Shown in pieces: positions 1 through 12,701 of a stretch of 64,000 nt of DNA. The stretch's first letter is position 1; the number at the start of each line of letters is the position of its first letter. A program made the translations under genes and the position numbers. The notes below the pieces were generated by a model. The model did no database searches, had not been told where the DNA came from, and worked only from the letters and a program-made list of their open reading frames with translations. Origin of the DNA: Abelmoschus esculentus (lineage: Eukaryota > Streptophyta > Magnoliopsida > Malvales > Malvaceae); contig JAUCBN010000024.1 in NCBI GenBank assembly GCA_035048815.1, positions 3,160,001 to 3,224,000 on the forward strand. Direction: 5' to 3'.

Positions 1-61
1 AAAATAAAAGTCTAAACCTGACAGTTCCAATGCCACGACATGAAAATGGTGAAAACGTTTT

Positions 62-1182
62 TTAGGCACCCAACACGGACCCTGAGTTCTTTTTGCACTC
101 GGCCAGCATGTCCATGTAGAACTGACACTTGCTGATCTCATTTCCATAGCTGTTCAGGCACTACAAGTAACACAAGTATATAACGAACATCATTATATTA
201 CTGCCTCTACTCTCTCAAAGAGAATTTCAAGATCATGCATGTTCACATGATAAATGTGTATCGAATATCAGAGAGTAAATTTGCTTACGTCTTGGAATGC
301 CTTGGTGTGGATGCTACATGCATCAGAGCCAGAAAAACTATTTGCGGTGGCTGCTGGTGCAGGGGCAGCTGCAGCCTCAGAAACAACAGTTTCATGTTGA
401 ATAGTACGAGGACCCATCACAGCATCCACAGCTCTGTGAGCCACAGCACTTCCAGTGCCGAAAGCCATACCTGTAACATGGAGATGAAAGAAAAATTAAG
501 GAATATCGGGTTAAGGAATCATCACAAACCAACCAGAGCCATAAACAATAAATTCACCATATGAGACGGATATCTATTCACATACCCTGAGCTATGGTTG
601 AACCTATTCCTCCGAGCATGGATCCACCTCCACTCTGAGCAGGTGCTGGAGGGGGAGCATGATGAGCTGCAGCAATAAGAATTGAACACAATTAAACAAT
701 GACGGTCAATTAAAGAGATAACTACCCCTAACTACTTATCAAAAGAAAAGAAAGAACAATGTTAATCAATCAAATCAATATATAAAACCCAAAATTACCA
801 GGTTGAGGTGGTGGGCTGCGAGCAGGAGCAGGGCGAGGGGATGGGCGAGAAGCAGGTCTTCCTATAAAACATCAAGAGCAAATAAAACACCCAATAAATG
901 AAATGACAAAGATGCTCTTGGATAATGAACACAAATTTATCCAAAAAGAAAGAAATTCTTCGAATAAACAAAATTAAAGCAAAACCCAGAATAAAACTAA
1001 TCAAGCTTTAATCGAGGAACAAAGACTAACCCTAGATATCAGATTGAAATAGATTCGGGCTACACATGGTTAAACCCAAAGAAACTGAAGTAAAGACGCA
1101 ATAAATAAACTCTGGAATTAATAGATCTGAAATGAAAGAGAGGAGATTAGATGAGAAACTAACCAGAGCTTCGGCGGGGCAT
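62..1182 (-). CDS. Twin CX9C (CHCH-domain) mitochondrial protein, MIX17/CHCHD2-like
   Basis: Five exons read on the minus strand: 1164-1182, 799-861, 586-666, 289-470 and 62-160, all with GT-AG introns and joining in frame to 147 residues. The N-terminus (1-28) is Arg/Pro/Ala-rich and looks like a mitochondrial presequence. Residues about 38-75 form the Gly/Ala-rich hydrophobic stretch typical of CHCHD2/CHCHD10/MIX17 proteins. The C-terminus has two CX9C motifs, C106/C116 and C127/C137, the substrate pattern of Mia40/Erv1 oxidative import into the intermembrane space. Family members act in respiratory-chain maintenance and stress signalling; the exact role in plants is unclear. The gene is divergent from DRP3A with 808 bp between start codons. 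The first exon codes for only six residues plus one base, so its start rests on the good match of the joined N-terminus to the family. Confidence 0.9.
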
Positions 1183-1990
1183 GTTGGATGTTGGCGAATT
1201 GAATAGGCGTCGACTAATTTCAAAGATATTTCTGGAGTTAGGGTTTTAAGGTTTATCATCCCAAAGCCTCGGAAATGGTATTTATAGATCTGAGAGATAA
1301 GGTTGAAGACGGTGGTGCGGGTTTTAATCAAACACGTGGCAGGCTTGGGTTGGATTTGTTGACTATTAGCCGCTATTACTAATTATAATTATTGAGTTTT
1401 TCTTGTTAAAATTAAAGTAAAAATAGATATAATCAAAGTTGTTATAAAATTATAATAATTTTAAATTAATGTATAATAATTTTTTTATAAAAACATAAAA
1501 AATTTATTATGCATCAAAAATTTTATATTTAAAAAAATCTTTAATAAAAGGTTAATATATATAAAATTTTTTAAACTTTTATAATAATTTTTACTGTGTC
1601 TTATTTTAATAAAAATTATATTATAAATAAATTCCATCACATTATTTATAAGATTTATCTATAATATAACTTTTATTTTAACCCATTTTATTCTAGAATT
1701 TTCTAGCAATTACCGTTACTATCTAATACTAAAAAATATAGGCTAATTTACATAAAAAAAAAATATAGGCTAAAGTACATTATTGATATGTTTTACCCAG
1801 AATAATTAATTAATTAATTAATTAATTAAAATCTCAAGATCTGTTTCATTTCTAAGTGAACACAATACATTTAACAAAAAAAAATTGAAAAAGAAGATCT
1901 TGCTTCTCCTTGCAAAACCCTAGGGTTCATACAATTCTCCATATCTAAATCTCTGATTTTTTTCATCCATCGATTAATCACTGGAAGTCA
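1183..1990. promoter_or_regulatory. Divergent promoter region between the CHCH gene and DRP3A
   Basis: This 808-bp stretch holds the 5' leaders and promoters of two divergent genes. A G-box core CACGTG lies at 1333-1338, close to the CHCH gene. The middle (about 1380-1800) is AT-rich with no coding potential. A tetranucleotide microsatellite of ATTA type lies at about 1801-1829. The bases before 1991 look like a DRP3A leader. Shared regulation is an inference from layout only. Confidence 0.6.
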
Positions 1991-4900
1991 ATGGCCGAAG
2001 AAGTAGCAGCGGCAGCATCGACGCCGCCTCAATCATCGGTGGCTCCATTGGGATCTTCCGTTATTCCGATAGTGAACAAGCTACAGGACATCTTCGCTCA
2101 GCTTGGTAGCCAGTCCACCATAGAGTTGCCGCAGGTGGCGGTGGTCGGAAGCCAGAGTAGTGGTAAGTCCAGCGTGCTTGAGTCCCTCGTTGGCCGCGAT
2201 TTCCTGCCTCGAGGTTCTGATATCTGCACGCGCCGTCCGCTAGTCCTTCAGCTCCTCCAGACCAAGCGTAAGCCTGATGGTTCTGAGGAGGAGTATGGCG
2301 AGTTTCTTCACTTGCCTGGAAAACGCTTCTATGACTTCTCGGAGATTCGCAGAGAGATTCAGGTTCTGTACTGCTTGCTTTTTATGATTGAGAATTTTGA
2401 AGTTGGGTATTTTCATTCTTCATTTCAAAAAAACTGTTGGGCATTTCTGAATTTTCCTTTGCTGACTTGTTGCTTAAGAACGATGAATATTTTTATATAA
2501 ATTTTGAAGCGCAAAAGAATAAAAGATATTTATTACATATAAAAGCGACACAATTAAGATGCAGGAGCAGCTGAAACAATAAGTTGTGATTGACAAAATT
2601 GGGAGCTTGCAAAAAGGACTAATTAGGCTTTAGGTGACAATTATATTGAAATTCACTACATCCGAGCTTCTAGGCCTTACAGTGAGTAGAAAAGAGGATC
2701 ACTTAAATTATGCGTTCTTCCCTAATGATCTTAGCTGGCTCTCGTGTCTATCACATAAGCTTTTGGACAAACACTACCTTGTTATTGCTTTATGAGATCA
2801 AGAAAGAATGTTTACAATTTGTGGTGATGAGGTTCTTCTTTTTCAGTATTAAAAAATGTGCTTCTGCTATATAAATCTAATCTGATTGCAGGCTGAGACC
2901 GATAGGGAGGCTGGAGGAAACAAAGGTGTCTCAGACAAGCAAATTCGACTTAAGATTTTCTCGCCAAATGTTCTTGATATCACTCTTGTGGATTTGCCTG
3001 GAATCACAAAAGTTCCTGTGGGCGACCAACCCTCTGACATTGAAGCTCGAATTAGAACCATGATCATGTCTTACATTAAACAGCCAAGCTGTCTGATTCT
3101 GGCTGTTACTCCTGCAAATTCGGATTTAGCTAACTCTGATGCTCTTCAACTTGCAGGAAATGCGGATCCTGATGGTACTTCTATTAATAAAAACATTTCT
3201 GCTTGAGTTCCTATTGATGTTTATTCAATTGAATAACTTTGATAGTTTTCTGCTGGCAGGTAGTAGAACCATTGGGATTATTACAAAGGTGCATCTTTTA
3301 ACATGAAATCTCATTTCAAATTATAGCATTGCCTATAAATAACATAATTTGTTTTAAATTTCTGACTAGCTTTGGCTTATTTGCAATTTTGCTTGTAAAT
3401 CAGTTGGATATAATGGACAGAGGTACTGATGCTCGTAACCTGCTGCTTGGAAAAGTGATTCCCCTTCGACTTGGTTACATAGGTGTTGTGAATCGTAGTC
3501 AGGAGGTAAGAGTGCAACCTAACAAAATCGAAGATATTATTTGTACTCTCTCTCTCTCTTTTTAAGCAAATAGTTTCTTTGTACTTTGTTAATGGGGTGA
3601 TGTATCATTTTTAGGGTTATTTTTCTTAAATATTTTGCTGTAGTCACTATTTTGAGATGCTCTAATATCATTTTGGTCTTTCTTCATAATGTTCTGTTGA
3701 ATTTGACAAGGTAATCTTTTCATGCTATTTGACATGGTGAGATATTCCTGTCCATTTACATTTCTTGCCATAGTTTTGCATGATTAGAAATGATCATAAC
3801 TCTCTTCTCGATGACTTCTTTTTGAATGGTTAGTCATATTTTAACAATTAGTTGTACGATGTATGCACGAGTATTGTTATGGGATGGATACTACTGCCTG
3901 AAAATCATTTTTTTATTTAGCTCCAAAATAGCTATTAAAAATGAATTAGTCGTCTGTAAATTATCTCTATATTTCTTCTAGATGACTTCATTTTCGCTAT
4001 TGTAAATCATACACTGCTTATCAGGTAGCTTATTTTCCTATTGTGCTGATAGTTTGATTGCACATCTAAACAGGATATTTTAATGAACCGGAGTATCAAG
4101 GATGCCCTCATTGCAGAGGAAAAGTTCTTCCGAAGTCGACCAGTATGGCTGCATCATCCTTTATCAATTGTTCATTATTTGATACGGTTCCGTCATCATT
4201 TTGCTTATTTCTTTTGCTATAGGTATATAATGGTCTTGCTGATCGCTGCGGTGTGACTCAGCTGGCAAAGAAGTTGAACCAGGTAAAATATTTGGAACAT
4301 AAAGTTTCCGGAACTTTATGGGAGTATAAATCACAGTTTTTCGAATGTCCATGCTTTTTTCTATGTTCATGTGTTCTATTAATTTTACTTATCCTATTAA
4401 ACCTCTTTCTTCATGCAAGGCATTTGGTGGAAACCAACAGTAAAGTTGCATTTCTACTCTTATCTAGACTCTAGATTTTAGAGCTATTCTTGAGGTTGTC
4501 TTATCTGGAGCATTTCTAATTTCCTTTGTTCTTTGACCTGAATCCAGCACCTTGATGCTTTATAGGATCTATTCAAGGTTTTATGCTAGTTGGGGACTTT
4601 ATTTTTGCAATTCTAATTTAGCCTTGTGAACCACTTGTGAGTTGCGAATGACTAGATACATCTATAGCTTTTTTTGAAAGTAGATACATCTATAGCTTGG
4701 ATAGGGGTAATGTCTCTATTTTTCCCCTCATTGTTGAGTATTTCTATGGTGCTTACAATGTAGATTTTAGTGCAACATATCAAGGCAATACTTCCTGGGC
4801 TGAAATCGCGCATTAGTTCTGCATTGGTGTCTCTGGCAAAGGAGCATGCAAGCTATGGAGAAATCACGGAATCAAAGGCATGCATCTTTATTTGGCTGCC

Positions 4901-7900
4901 ACAAACTTGTTTGAGAAAAGTATTTAAAATAATTTTCTTGTGACAATTATGATTTAAAAACCTGTAGGCTGGTCAGGGAGCTCTTCTACTTAATATTCTT
5001 TCAAAGTACTGTGAAGGTAAATTTTTTGCTTGGCTGTCAAATTTTCTTATTAATATTCTTAAACAATTATGGTATACATTCTAATATATTGGTACTGATG
5101 TCATAAATCAATGCTTCATTGGAAACAGCTTTTTCATCAATGGTGGAAGGAAAAAATGAAGAAATGTCTACATCTGAGCTGTCTGGTGGAGCAAGGATAC
5201 ATTATATTTTCCAATCAATCTTTGTTAAGAGCTTAGAGGTGTGTAGACTGAGATTTGTGCCTTGAAATTCTTATGCTTTTCACTCTTGTGGAATTTGTAG
5301 TTAACTGGATTTGTTTTCTGTTCCATGCTAGAGGTTCGTTCTGTTTGGATACATCTCTTTATCTTTAGGGTGTTTCTTCACGTAGTTGTATAAGAGTTGG
5401 TCCTTAATTATTATTTACATCATTGTACAATATTATTGGTCATTAATTACTATATTATATCATTAACATTTTTGTGGGCTCTGTGATGTGTGCATTTCAC
5501 TCGGTAATGATTTTGTGCATGCTCTTTTCAAGGACAGGATAAGAAACAGGTCAACCTTAAAAAAATAAATGGTTATCTAGTTTCTTGATGTAAATAAGAT
5601 TAATATCCCACCTTCCCTCCATTCTGGTAATAAAATAAAACCTTCATGCTCTTATCTAGAAATTGTTGATAGATAAACATGCTCTATACAATTGCCTTTA
5701 GGTACATAGTTCTCCGTGGTGCTGATTTTGAGTTTTCTGTAACTGATTTGGTTTACAGGAGGTTGATCCTTGTGAAGATTTGACTGATGATGACATTCGA
5801 ACTGCCATTCAGAATGCAACTGGTCCTCGATCTGCACTATTTGTGCCAGAAGTAGGTTCAAGTGGCTTCTAATTTAATTGGATGGATGATCTAAGATTTT
5901 TTTAAATAAAAACCTTGATAGCTGTTTTCAAAGGTATCACTTTGAAGTATTTTATGTTCAGCGTAGTGTTAATATAATTCAACTTTTATATGTAGGTCCC
6001 GTTTGAAGTACTTGTTCGAAGGCAAATAGCACGTCTGCTAGATCCTAGCCTTCAATGTGCCAGATTCATATATGATGAGTTAATAAAGGTGATTTTATCT
6101 TCCCGACTGTCATTGTAGTTTTAAATCTCTATCATTGTCAATCAAAGTTTTCTAATAGAATTGTTCTCTTTCCAGATAAGCCATCGCTGTATGGTGAATG
6201 AATTGCAGCGGTTTCCTTTTCTGAGGAAGCATATGGACCAAGTGATCGGGAATTTTCTTCGAGAAGGCCTTGAGCCATCTCAGACAATGATAGGTCATAT
6301 TATAGAAATGGAGGTATGCCTATGCTATTAGTTTTTTTTTATTATTATTTTATGTTTTTCTTTCCTAAATCTGTAACAAAATAGAAACATGGTACTATGG
6401 GTGTGCAAAACATCTGTGTGCCATTTTTGACATATGCCATTCAATTCCGCAGATGGATTACATAAATACTTCACACCCGAATTTTATTGGTGGGAGCAAG
6501 GCTGTAGAGCTTGCCAATCAGCAGATCAGGAATTCCAGGGTTGCTTTGCCTTTGTCTAGATCAAAGGTAGATCTCTACCAAAAGTCATTTCTCTGGTCCT
6601 ATTCCTACTATTAATCTTGATTTTCATTCTTTTCTATTTCTTTGACTTAATCAGGATGGATTAGAGACGGATAAAGCACCTAATTCTGAAAGAAGTGTTA
6701 AATCTCGGGCTATTCTTGCTAGACAAGCTAATGGCATTGTGGCTGATCAGGCATGGAGATTTTGTGTTTCTGCTGCCTCATATATGTTCCCTTTTGCTTT
6801 TCCAATCATTTTTTCCCTCATCGTCTGTTATTGATGATAACTTACTTGCAACTTTTTACTCCATTTGAATGCAGGGAGTCCGTCCTGTTGCAGATGTTGA
6901 AAAAGTTCCTTCCACAGGTATTGCAGTTTAGGCTGTCATTTTGTATTCGTATGTGATATTCTGATGTTCTATTTGTGATTGTTGTCTAATAAGAAGGCCA
7001 ACGTTGATGGTTTTCCCCCTGCCCCCTTTTCTTTTCTCTAGTGGATTTCTGATGTGGTTTTTTGGGTTTTTGATAGCACTCAACGTGTTTTGATGTAATT
7101 ATCAAGCACCATAACAGTAAAATGTTGTATTACATGTGGGGTTTATCAGGTACAAGCAGTTCAACCTGGGGTATTTCGTCAATATTTGGTGGCAGTGATA
7201 GCCGTTCATCAGTGAAAGAGATCCCAACAAACAAACAACACAATGAACCTGTTCATGACATGGAACAGGCCTTGTCCATGATCCATTTAAGAGAGGTGCG
7301 TGCACATCAGATAACCCTGAATAGATCCAGTGCTAAATGAAAAAAAATATGAGTAGTCATGCTTGACAATATTTTTTTTTTCTTTTCAGCCACCATCTGT
7401 TTTGAGACCTTCAGAAGACCGTTCAGAAACCGAAGCTATTGAAATTACTATCACCAAATTGCTCTTAAGATCATACTACGACATTGTTAGGAAGAATATA
7501 GAGGACTCTGTGCCTAAAGCAATTATGCATTTCTTGGTAAGTTTTTAAACCTAGTAGGGTTTCTAGTTAAGTTTCCTTTTTTCCTTCTGCTGTTTTATCT
7601 ATGTTCACACCCTAGGTCCTGAAATTCTGAAAAGCATTGTGGTGCTCTAGTTAGGAAATTATAAAATTTTCCAGGAAAACTAATTTCCATTTTTCATATT
7701 ATGAGTTTTGCAACTATGTCGATTGACCTAAACAATATTTGCTTCCCTTTCAATTTCCATTCTCTATTTTAATATGGAGAGTAGCTTGCATCATGAACAC
7801 TGAACAAGGTTCTTTTCTTTTTGTGAGCGGTTGATGTGTTTAGTTCTGGTAGAACGGTCACAAATTTCATGAATCATGATCACATGAATGTTGTATCCTG

Positions 7901-8861
7901 TTTTACTTGTACATTTAGAACACGGAGCTGACATGGTGAGAAACTTTAATTGATATTTAGGAGGTTATGTTTGCCAAAAATATTTCTTATAATGAAATCT
8001 GAAACTGCTGTAAGTTTTGTAAGTACAAGCCTTGTCTTTCTAGTTCTTACCAATATTTTGTGGTCCAATATTGCTTTGTTAAGCTGCAACAATACATGAT
8101 TATTGATCTGTTTGTTGATAATATCTATATCCAGGTAAACCATACAAAACGAGAACTTCACAACGTCTTTATCAAAAAGCTTTACAGGTGAGTGGTGATA
8201 CGGAGCTCTGTGTGTCAATTGTCTTGATTTAAATTATTTGTACCTTTTGACTAGTGCTTTGTTGACTGTGGGGCATATCCTGTATGTTCTTATGATTCAA
8301 AACAGAGAGAACCTGTTTGAAGAAATGTTACAGGAACCTGATGAGATTGCTTCTAGGAGAAAACGTACTCGAGAAACACTCCGAGTTCTTCAACAGGCTT
8401 TCAGGGTGCGTTTTCTTTGCTTCATATCATCATATATCAACATGACAATCTCTATACTGATCACGACTTTTGATCTGTTTGTCGAAAGAACAAACAGCAA
8501 ATGCCATCTTCCCTATCTACATGCATGCCAATATTTTCAACGTTAAGTACATGCAATAACATCTATTGGTTTTCATTTTTTTACTTTTTTTAATATTTTT
8601 TTATAGACACTGGACGAATTGCCATTGGAAGCTGAAACAGTTGAGAGGGGTGGATACAGTTTGGATTCTGATCCGACGGGCCTGCCAAAGATCCATGGCC
8701 TACCAACATCATCAATTTTTTCTAGTGGTTCAAATGATTCCTACATGGCTTCCCCTCGAAACACAAAATCTCGCAAGTCATCTCACTCCGGTGAACTATG
8801 CGATTCAAATGGAACTGGCCGTAGTTACATGCCAGGCCTCTATCCGACGGTCGATTTCTAA
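1991..8861 (+). CDS. DRP3A: Dynamin-related GTPase DRP3A (mitochondrial and peroxisomal fission)
   Basis: Twenty exons: 1991-2362, 2892-3174, 3260-3288, 3404-3505, 4074-4142, 4223-4282, 4764-4877, 4968-5016, 5129-5238, 5759-5851, 5996-6088, 6176-6313, 6453-6566, 6655-6750, 6875-6917, 7150-7295, 7390-7536, 8135-8187, 8306-8405 and 8607-8861. They join in frame to 821 residues, close to the roughly 800 of plant DRP3. GTPase motifs are complete: P-loop GSQSSGKS (53-60), T80 in ICTRRP, DLPG (158-161), TKLD (227-230) and VVNRSQ (256-261). The dynamin middle region follows, then a Ser-rich variable segment (about 590-645) and a GTPase effector domain (about 650-740). There is no PH or proline-rich domain, as expected for DRP3, which oligomerises on mitochondria and peroxisomes and constricts them. 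The neighbouring Costars gene supports DRP3A over DRP3B. Two introns appear to start with GC. Confidence 0.95.
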
Positions 8862-9912
8862 GATGAACGAATAGGTAAGTGTGCATTTTGGTTTAAGTTT
8901 CTTTCATCAAATCTGGAGTCATTATATTCATTTGATTGCGCGGTCTATTTTCTCCCTCGAAGTCTTTGGAATCCCTCCGACCAAAGTCGACGAATCGTTA
9001 TGTTTGTTTTATTTTACACCATTAGATGTCTGCAAGCAAGCTATCATGATTTAGGTCTATAATTGCATTGTTTATAGTTCCAGAAAGAACAATGGGAGTG
9101 AAACCTTTTCTTTTAAGCACTTAAAATCGGAAAAACATGATACTTTAAGCACTTATTTTGAGAATAAATCTATTTTTATGTTGGTTTAATTGTAAAATAA
9201 ATTTTTAAACACTTTGATTTCTTTTATAGTAATGAGTTGAGTTAAAAGTTGCAAAGCTTGAAGTAATAATGTAGGATAATAAATTTTTTAATCAACTATA
9301 ATTAGATATACAAACAGTATATATTTTAAAATATATTCTTGAATATTGATCTTTCAAACTTTGTGTTACAAATATTGATGCTCAAACCTATTTTACTTTA
9401 AAATAATAATAATTTTTTAATCATTAAATTAAGATAGTTTGTACGATAATTTTTAAAATAGGTGATTTAGAAATATTATAAAATAAATCGTTAGACATTA
9501 ATTTTAACTAAACAATTATTAAATGAAAATGTAGTTTATATACTTATTTTGTTCTTAAATATATAATAATAAGATATTATTTTTGGTGGATATTATAAAA
9601 TAATACATATTAATAAAACGTTAGATTGCTTTCCTTTAAAATCAATGGCAAGAACCTGAGAGCCAAGGAAAAAAAGCAGGTCATTGGTCGGACGGTCTTA
9701 TAATTGGTTTGACAGAGTCAAAACCACATCGTACGGAAGGAAATAATTTAACCAATGGAGATGAAGAACCCTTCTATCTTTACGTCAGCCAATCAAAAAA
9801 TTCTTATCCAAAAAAGAAGAAATGGAAAAAAAATCTGGGTATTTTAATTTCACCTTCGATCCCTATAGAAAACCCAGATCGGTAGTTGGTGTTCGAGAAA
9901 GAAGAAAATACA
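8862..9912. other. Intergenic: DRP3A 3' end and Costars promoter
   Basis: No coding potential is seen. The first 200 bases are probably DRP3A 3' UTR. The stretch 9170-9620 is AT-rich. The bases 9640-9912 are more mixed in composition and probably hold the promoter and leader of the Costars gene. Both genes are on the plus strand, as in Arabidopsis. Confidence 0.5.
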
Positions 9913-11080
9913 ATGAATGTAGATGAGGAGGTGGAGAGACTCAAGGAAGAAATACAGAGACTTGGACAGATACAAAGGGATGGTTCTTACAAGGTTGCAT
10001 CTCATTCCTTCTCTTCTTATCATGATCTGATCTGATCTGGGTTTTCCATTTTGTTGCAAAATTTTGAGCATCAAATCCCCTTTTTGATCTGGGATCTGGT
10101 GTTTCAACATCTCTAGTTTGTTTCTCCCATCTTTCATCTAGAAGCTGGCTGATTTAGCTATATGACGGTCTCATCTGTTGACTGCTACATTTTTTACATA
10201 TGCTCCTAACTTTCCAGGTAGATTCATTCCTTAATGGTCAACTATGAAAACAAACAAAGGGGGAAATGGTTTGGGAAGGAAAACTTCTAAAACATTTATT
10301 AACAATATACGTGTAGTCAACATTCAAACTGTCTGGTTTGATTCTACAAGGATTAGTCTGATCTCGAAACAGTTCCTCGTTTCCTATTGCAGAATCTGTC
10401 ACATTCTTTGTTCTATACAATCCATTCTGCAAAACCAAGGAGAAATACATTTCTTTGTAGTTCATGTGCTAATTGGTTCCCGTTCTTCCATCTGTTGACA
10501 ACTTCTGAACTCAAGTAAATAAGCTTAGGAAATCTTATGTAAAGTATTTGTGTCCAATAGTCTTATGTTAATACATCATATGCATTGCATTGAGATTTGA
10601 AGTTTGATGATGATTAATACATAGTCCACATTGTTTTAGGCTGCATTTGTGGTTGTGGTGGCTGCGGTAAACGGCCGTTTACCGGCCACAGCAACCCCAA
10701 ACAACTCCGGATCTAGCTCCCAATGGGGGTTTTGCCCAGATGGGAGTTTTGGAGAAGCCAGATTTTTGAGCTTTTGGCCAATAGGCGTTTGGGGACTACA
10801 ACCCCAAAGGCTCCTAGGCATGTTCACATCATCTATGTTGCCACAATCTACTGTTTTTCCAGCACTACATTACTATTTGTTGTTTGACGTGTTCAAGGTC
10901 ACATTTGGGGTGCTATTTAATGATGATCGGTGTGCAAACATCTTTGAAGCATTAGTTGGGACACTAAGAGCAGCAAAGAAACGTAAAGTTGTTGCATATG
11001 ATGGTGAATTATTGCTACAAGGAGTTCATGACAATGTGGAAACTACACTCAAAGCTAAACAGGCAGAGAGCAGCACCTAA
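9913..11080 (+). CDS. Costars (ABRACL-like) family protein
   Basis: Two exons, 9913-9993 and 10898-11080, encode 87 residues, the normal length of the plant Costars family. Exon 1 begins MNVDEEVERLKEEIQRLG, an acidic amphipathic helix. Exon 2 begins VTFGVLFNDDRCANIFEALV, the most conserved part of the family, and continues as the winged-helix-like fold seen in the C-terminus of STARS/ABRA proteins. Animal and Dictyostelium relatives influence actin dynamics and cell motility; the plant role is not settled. The 904-bp intron carries a GC-rich fold-back element (about 10639-10820). The apparent open frame from 10649 into exon 2 is intron read-through and is not part of the protein. Position next to DRP3A matches At4g33640-At4g33650 from memory. 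Confidence 0.93.
10639..10820. mobile_element. GC-rich fold-back element inside the Costars intron (MITE-like)
   Basis: About 180 bp with much higher GC than the rest of the intron. The left end GGCTGCATTTGTGGTTG is echoed, inverted, at the right end (ending near 10818). A perfect 18-bp palindrome GGTAAACGGCCGTTTACC lies at 10666-10683 and is flanked by longer imperfect arms. No clear target-site duplication could be read, so the exact ends and superfamily are uncertain. Confidence 0.5.
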
Positions 11081-12701
11081 TCCATGCAGTTCTAAACAAA
11101 TAAATTGCAGCAGAAGTTTGATGGATATTCTATGTATTTTTTTTCCAATGTTGATCGTGTTCTAAATCTTCCTTCACCATAAGTGCAAGTAACTTTTGAA
11201 TACTCTTATAAAGTTTCCAAGAGTGTGTACACCCAGATTTGTATATGTTTCTTTTGGTTGGTTTCAAGGTTTGATGTCTTCATCTATTATTTGAATGGAA
11301 AATATCCACACGATAAACAAGTGAGGATGAAGGCTTGAGGGTATCTCATAAATGCCAAAGCTTTAGTTTTCAAATTAAAAAGGTTATGGGTTCCTCATCT
11401 TCATAAAGAAGAGTGAAAAATATTTGTTGCATGTTCAAATTTCATCTATGTTATCTGCACGGGTGGATACGGCGAAATTATCTCATGTGTCATTTCCGCC
11501 AATCAAATACATCAAATTTATTAATTTTTTATCTCATCTTTTTATCAAGTGAAACTTCACATCTTCACTTGTTAAAAATGATGAGATGGAAAAATTAATG
11601 AAATGGATGTATTTGATTGGTTGTTCCCATGGATAATGTGGCGGGAATGACCTGTAATCTAATTTCTCATGAATACAGGCATATGCTCCGTTATCTTAAA
11701 AAAGTTCGTGTACCTTCTCCATGTCCAAATATTTCATGAACACGGATACTTCAAGAAAAAATGAATAGTTCCATTTCATAACCATCCAAAAAACACTAAA
11801 AGCTGTTATAAAATTGAAATACTTGAGAGTGGGAATATCGATTACCTGAGATGCCAATTTATTGTCGTCTATGTACAGATGGACAAGACAAGGGTGATCT
11901 AAAGCTTCACTAGAAGGGATGAGTCATTATAAACCATATCAGTACTCATGTTTACTAACACATGCCTAAAAACACACCTTCTGAACTAAAAAAGTAAAAA
12001 CATATCAATGAAGGATAATTTTTTAGTACAACATCTATATCCAAAACATCATTATCTTTAGCAAATAGTTAAATACTTGAAAGAATCCATCATATAAACA
12101 AGTTGATCAAAAACATCTGCTTATTTTGAATGTTCAGAACCTAAGTGTTTATTTTCAACTAAAGAATTCCAGAACAAAATTTCCAAGAGAACAATCTAAG
12201 AGTGTGTGAATTCTCTTTTGGGGGTTTAGGGGGTTTATACATCAGACTTCTAATACCAGAATTGTAATCGGATGCTCATTTGAATTACACTTTGTGAATT
12301 GTAAGGATGGATATAAGGTTAAGCTCACTAAGAACAATAGGGTAGCAAGAACATAGCTTAGAATGAGGCCTTTGTGGGTGAAAATAACAACATAAGAGGT
12401 CCATGACTATGACCCTAATCACCAAACCAACTAACCATAGTAAATATAAATTCTTATCAGTGGTTATAAAAGAAACTTGAAACTAGACAGTAGAAGGATA
12501 TGATAGAAAACAATGATCTCCATAAGACATTCGCTACTGAACGTCTTGTACATGATTAGAACCAAATTACTGTCCCAAAGAGCAGAGCTTGCATAGATGG
12601 CTAGAGTAGTGTACACTGCTTGAAAACTAAAAAGAAGAAAAGCAGTCAAATAGGCAACAGCTTCAAGTTTTTGTGAAAACATTAGGTTTAAATGAAAGAT
12701 T
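11081..12701. other. Intergenic between convergent Costars and KH genes
   Basis: The two genes point towards each other. The region holds the Costars 3' UTR (to perhaps 11250), a MITE at 11474-11666, and then moderately AT-rich DNA with no sustained open frame. The last few hundred bases before 12702 are probably the 3' UTR of the KH gene. Confidence 0.5.
11474..11666. mobile_element. MITE with long imperfect TIRs
   Basis: The left arm starts GAAATTATCTCATGTGTCAT and continues through an AATCAAATACAT block; the right arm repeats the same order inverted. The arms cover most of the 193 bp, leaving a short centre. The internal block (ATCTCATC, AAGTGAA, ATACATTTGATT) recurs in the copy at 30866-31122, so this is a dispersed family. 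No target-site duplication was read with confidence. Confidence 0.65.

Noticed and set aside
10649..10897. Open frame running from the Costars intron into exon 2
   Set aside because: It crosses the GC-rich fold-back element and the good acceptor at 10897; the family N-terminus is supplied by exon 1 at 9913-9993.
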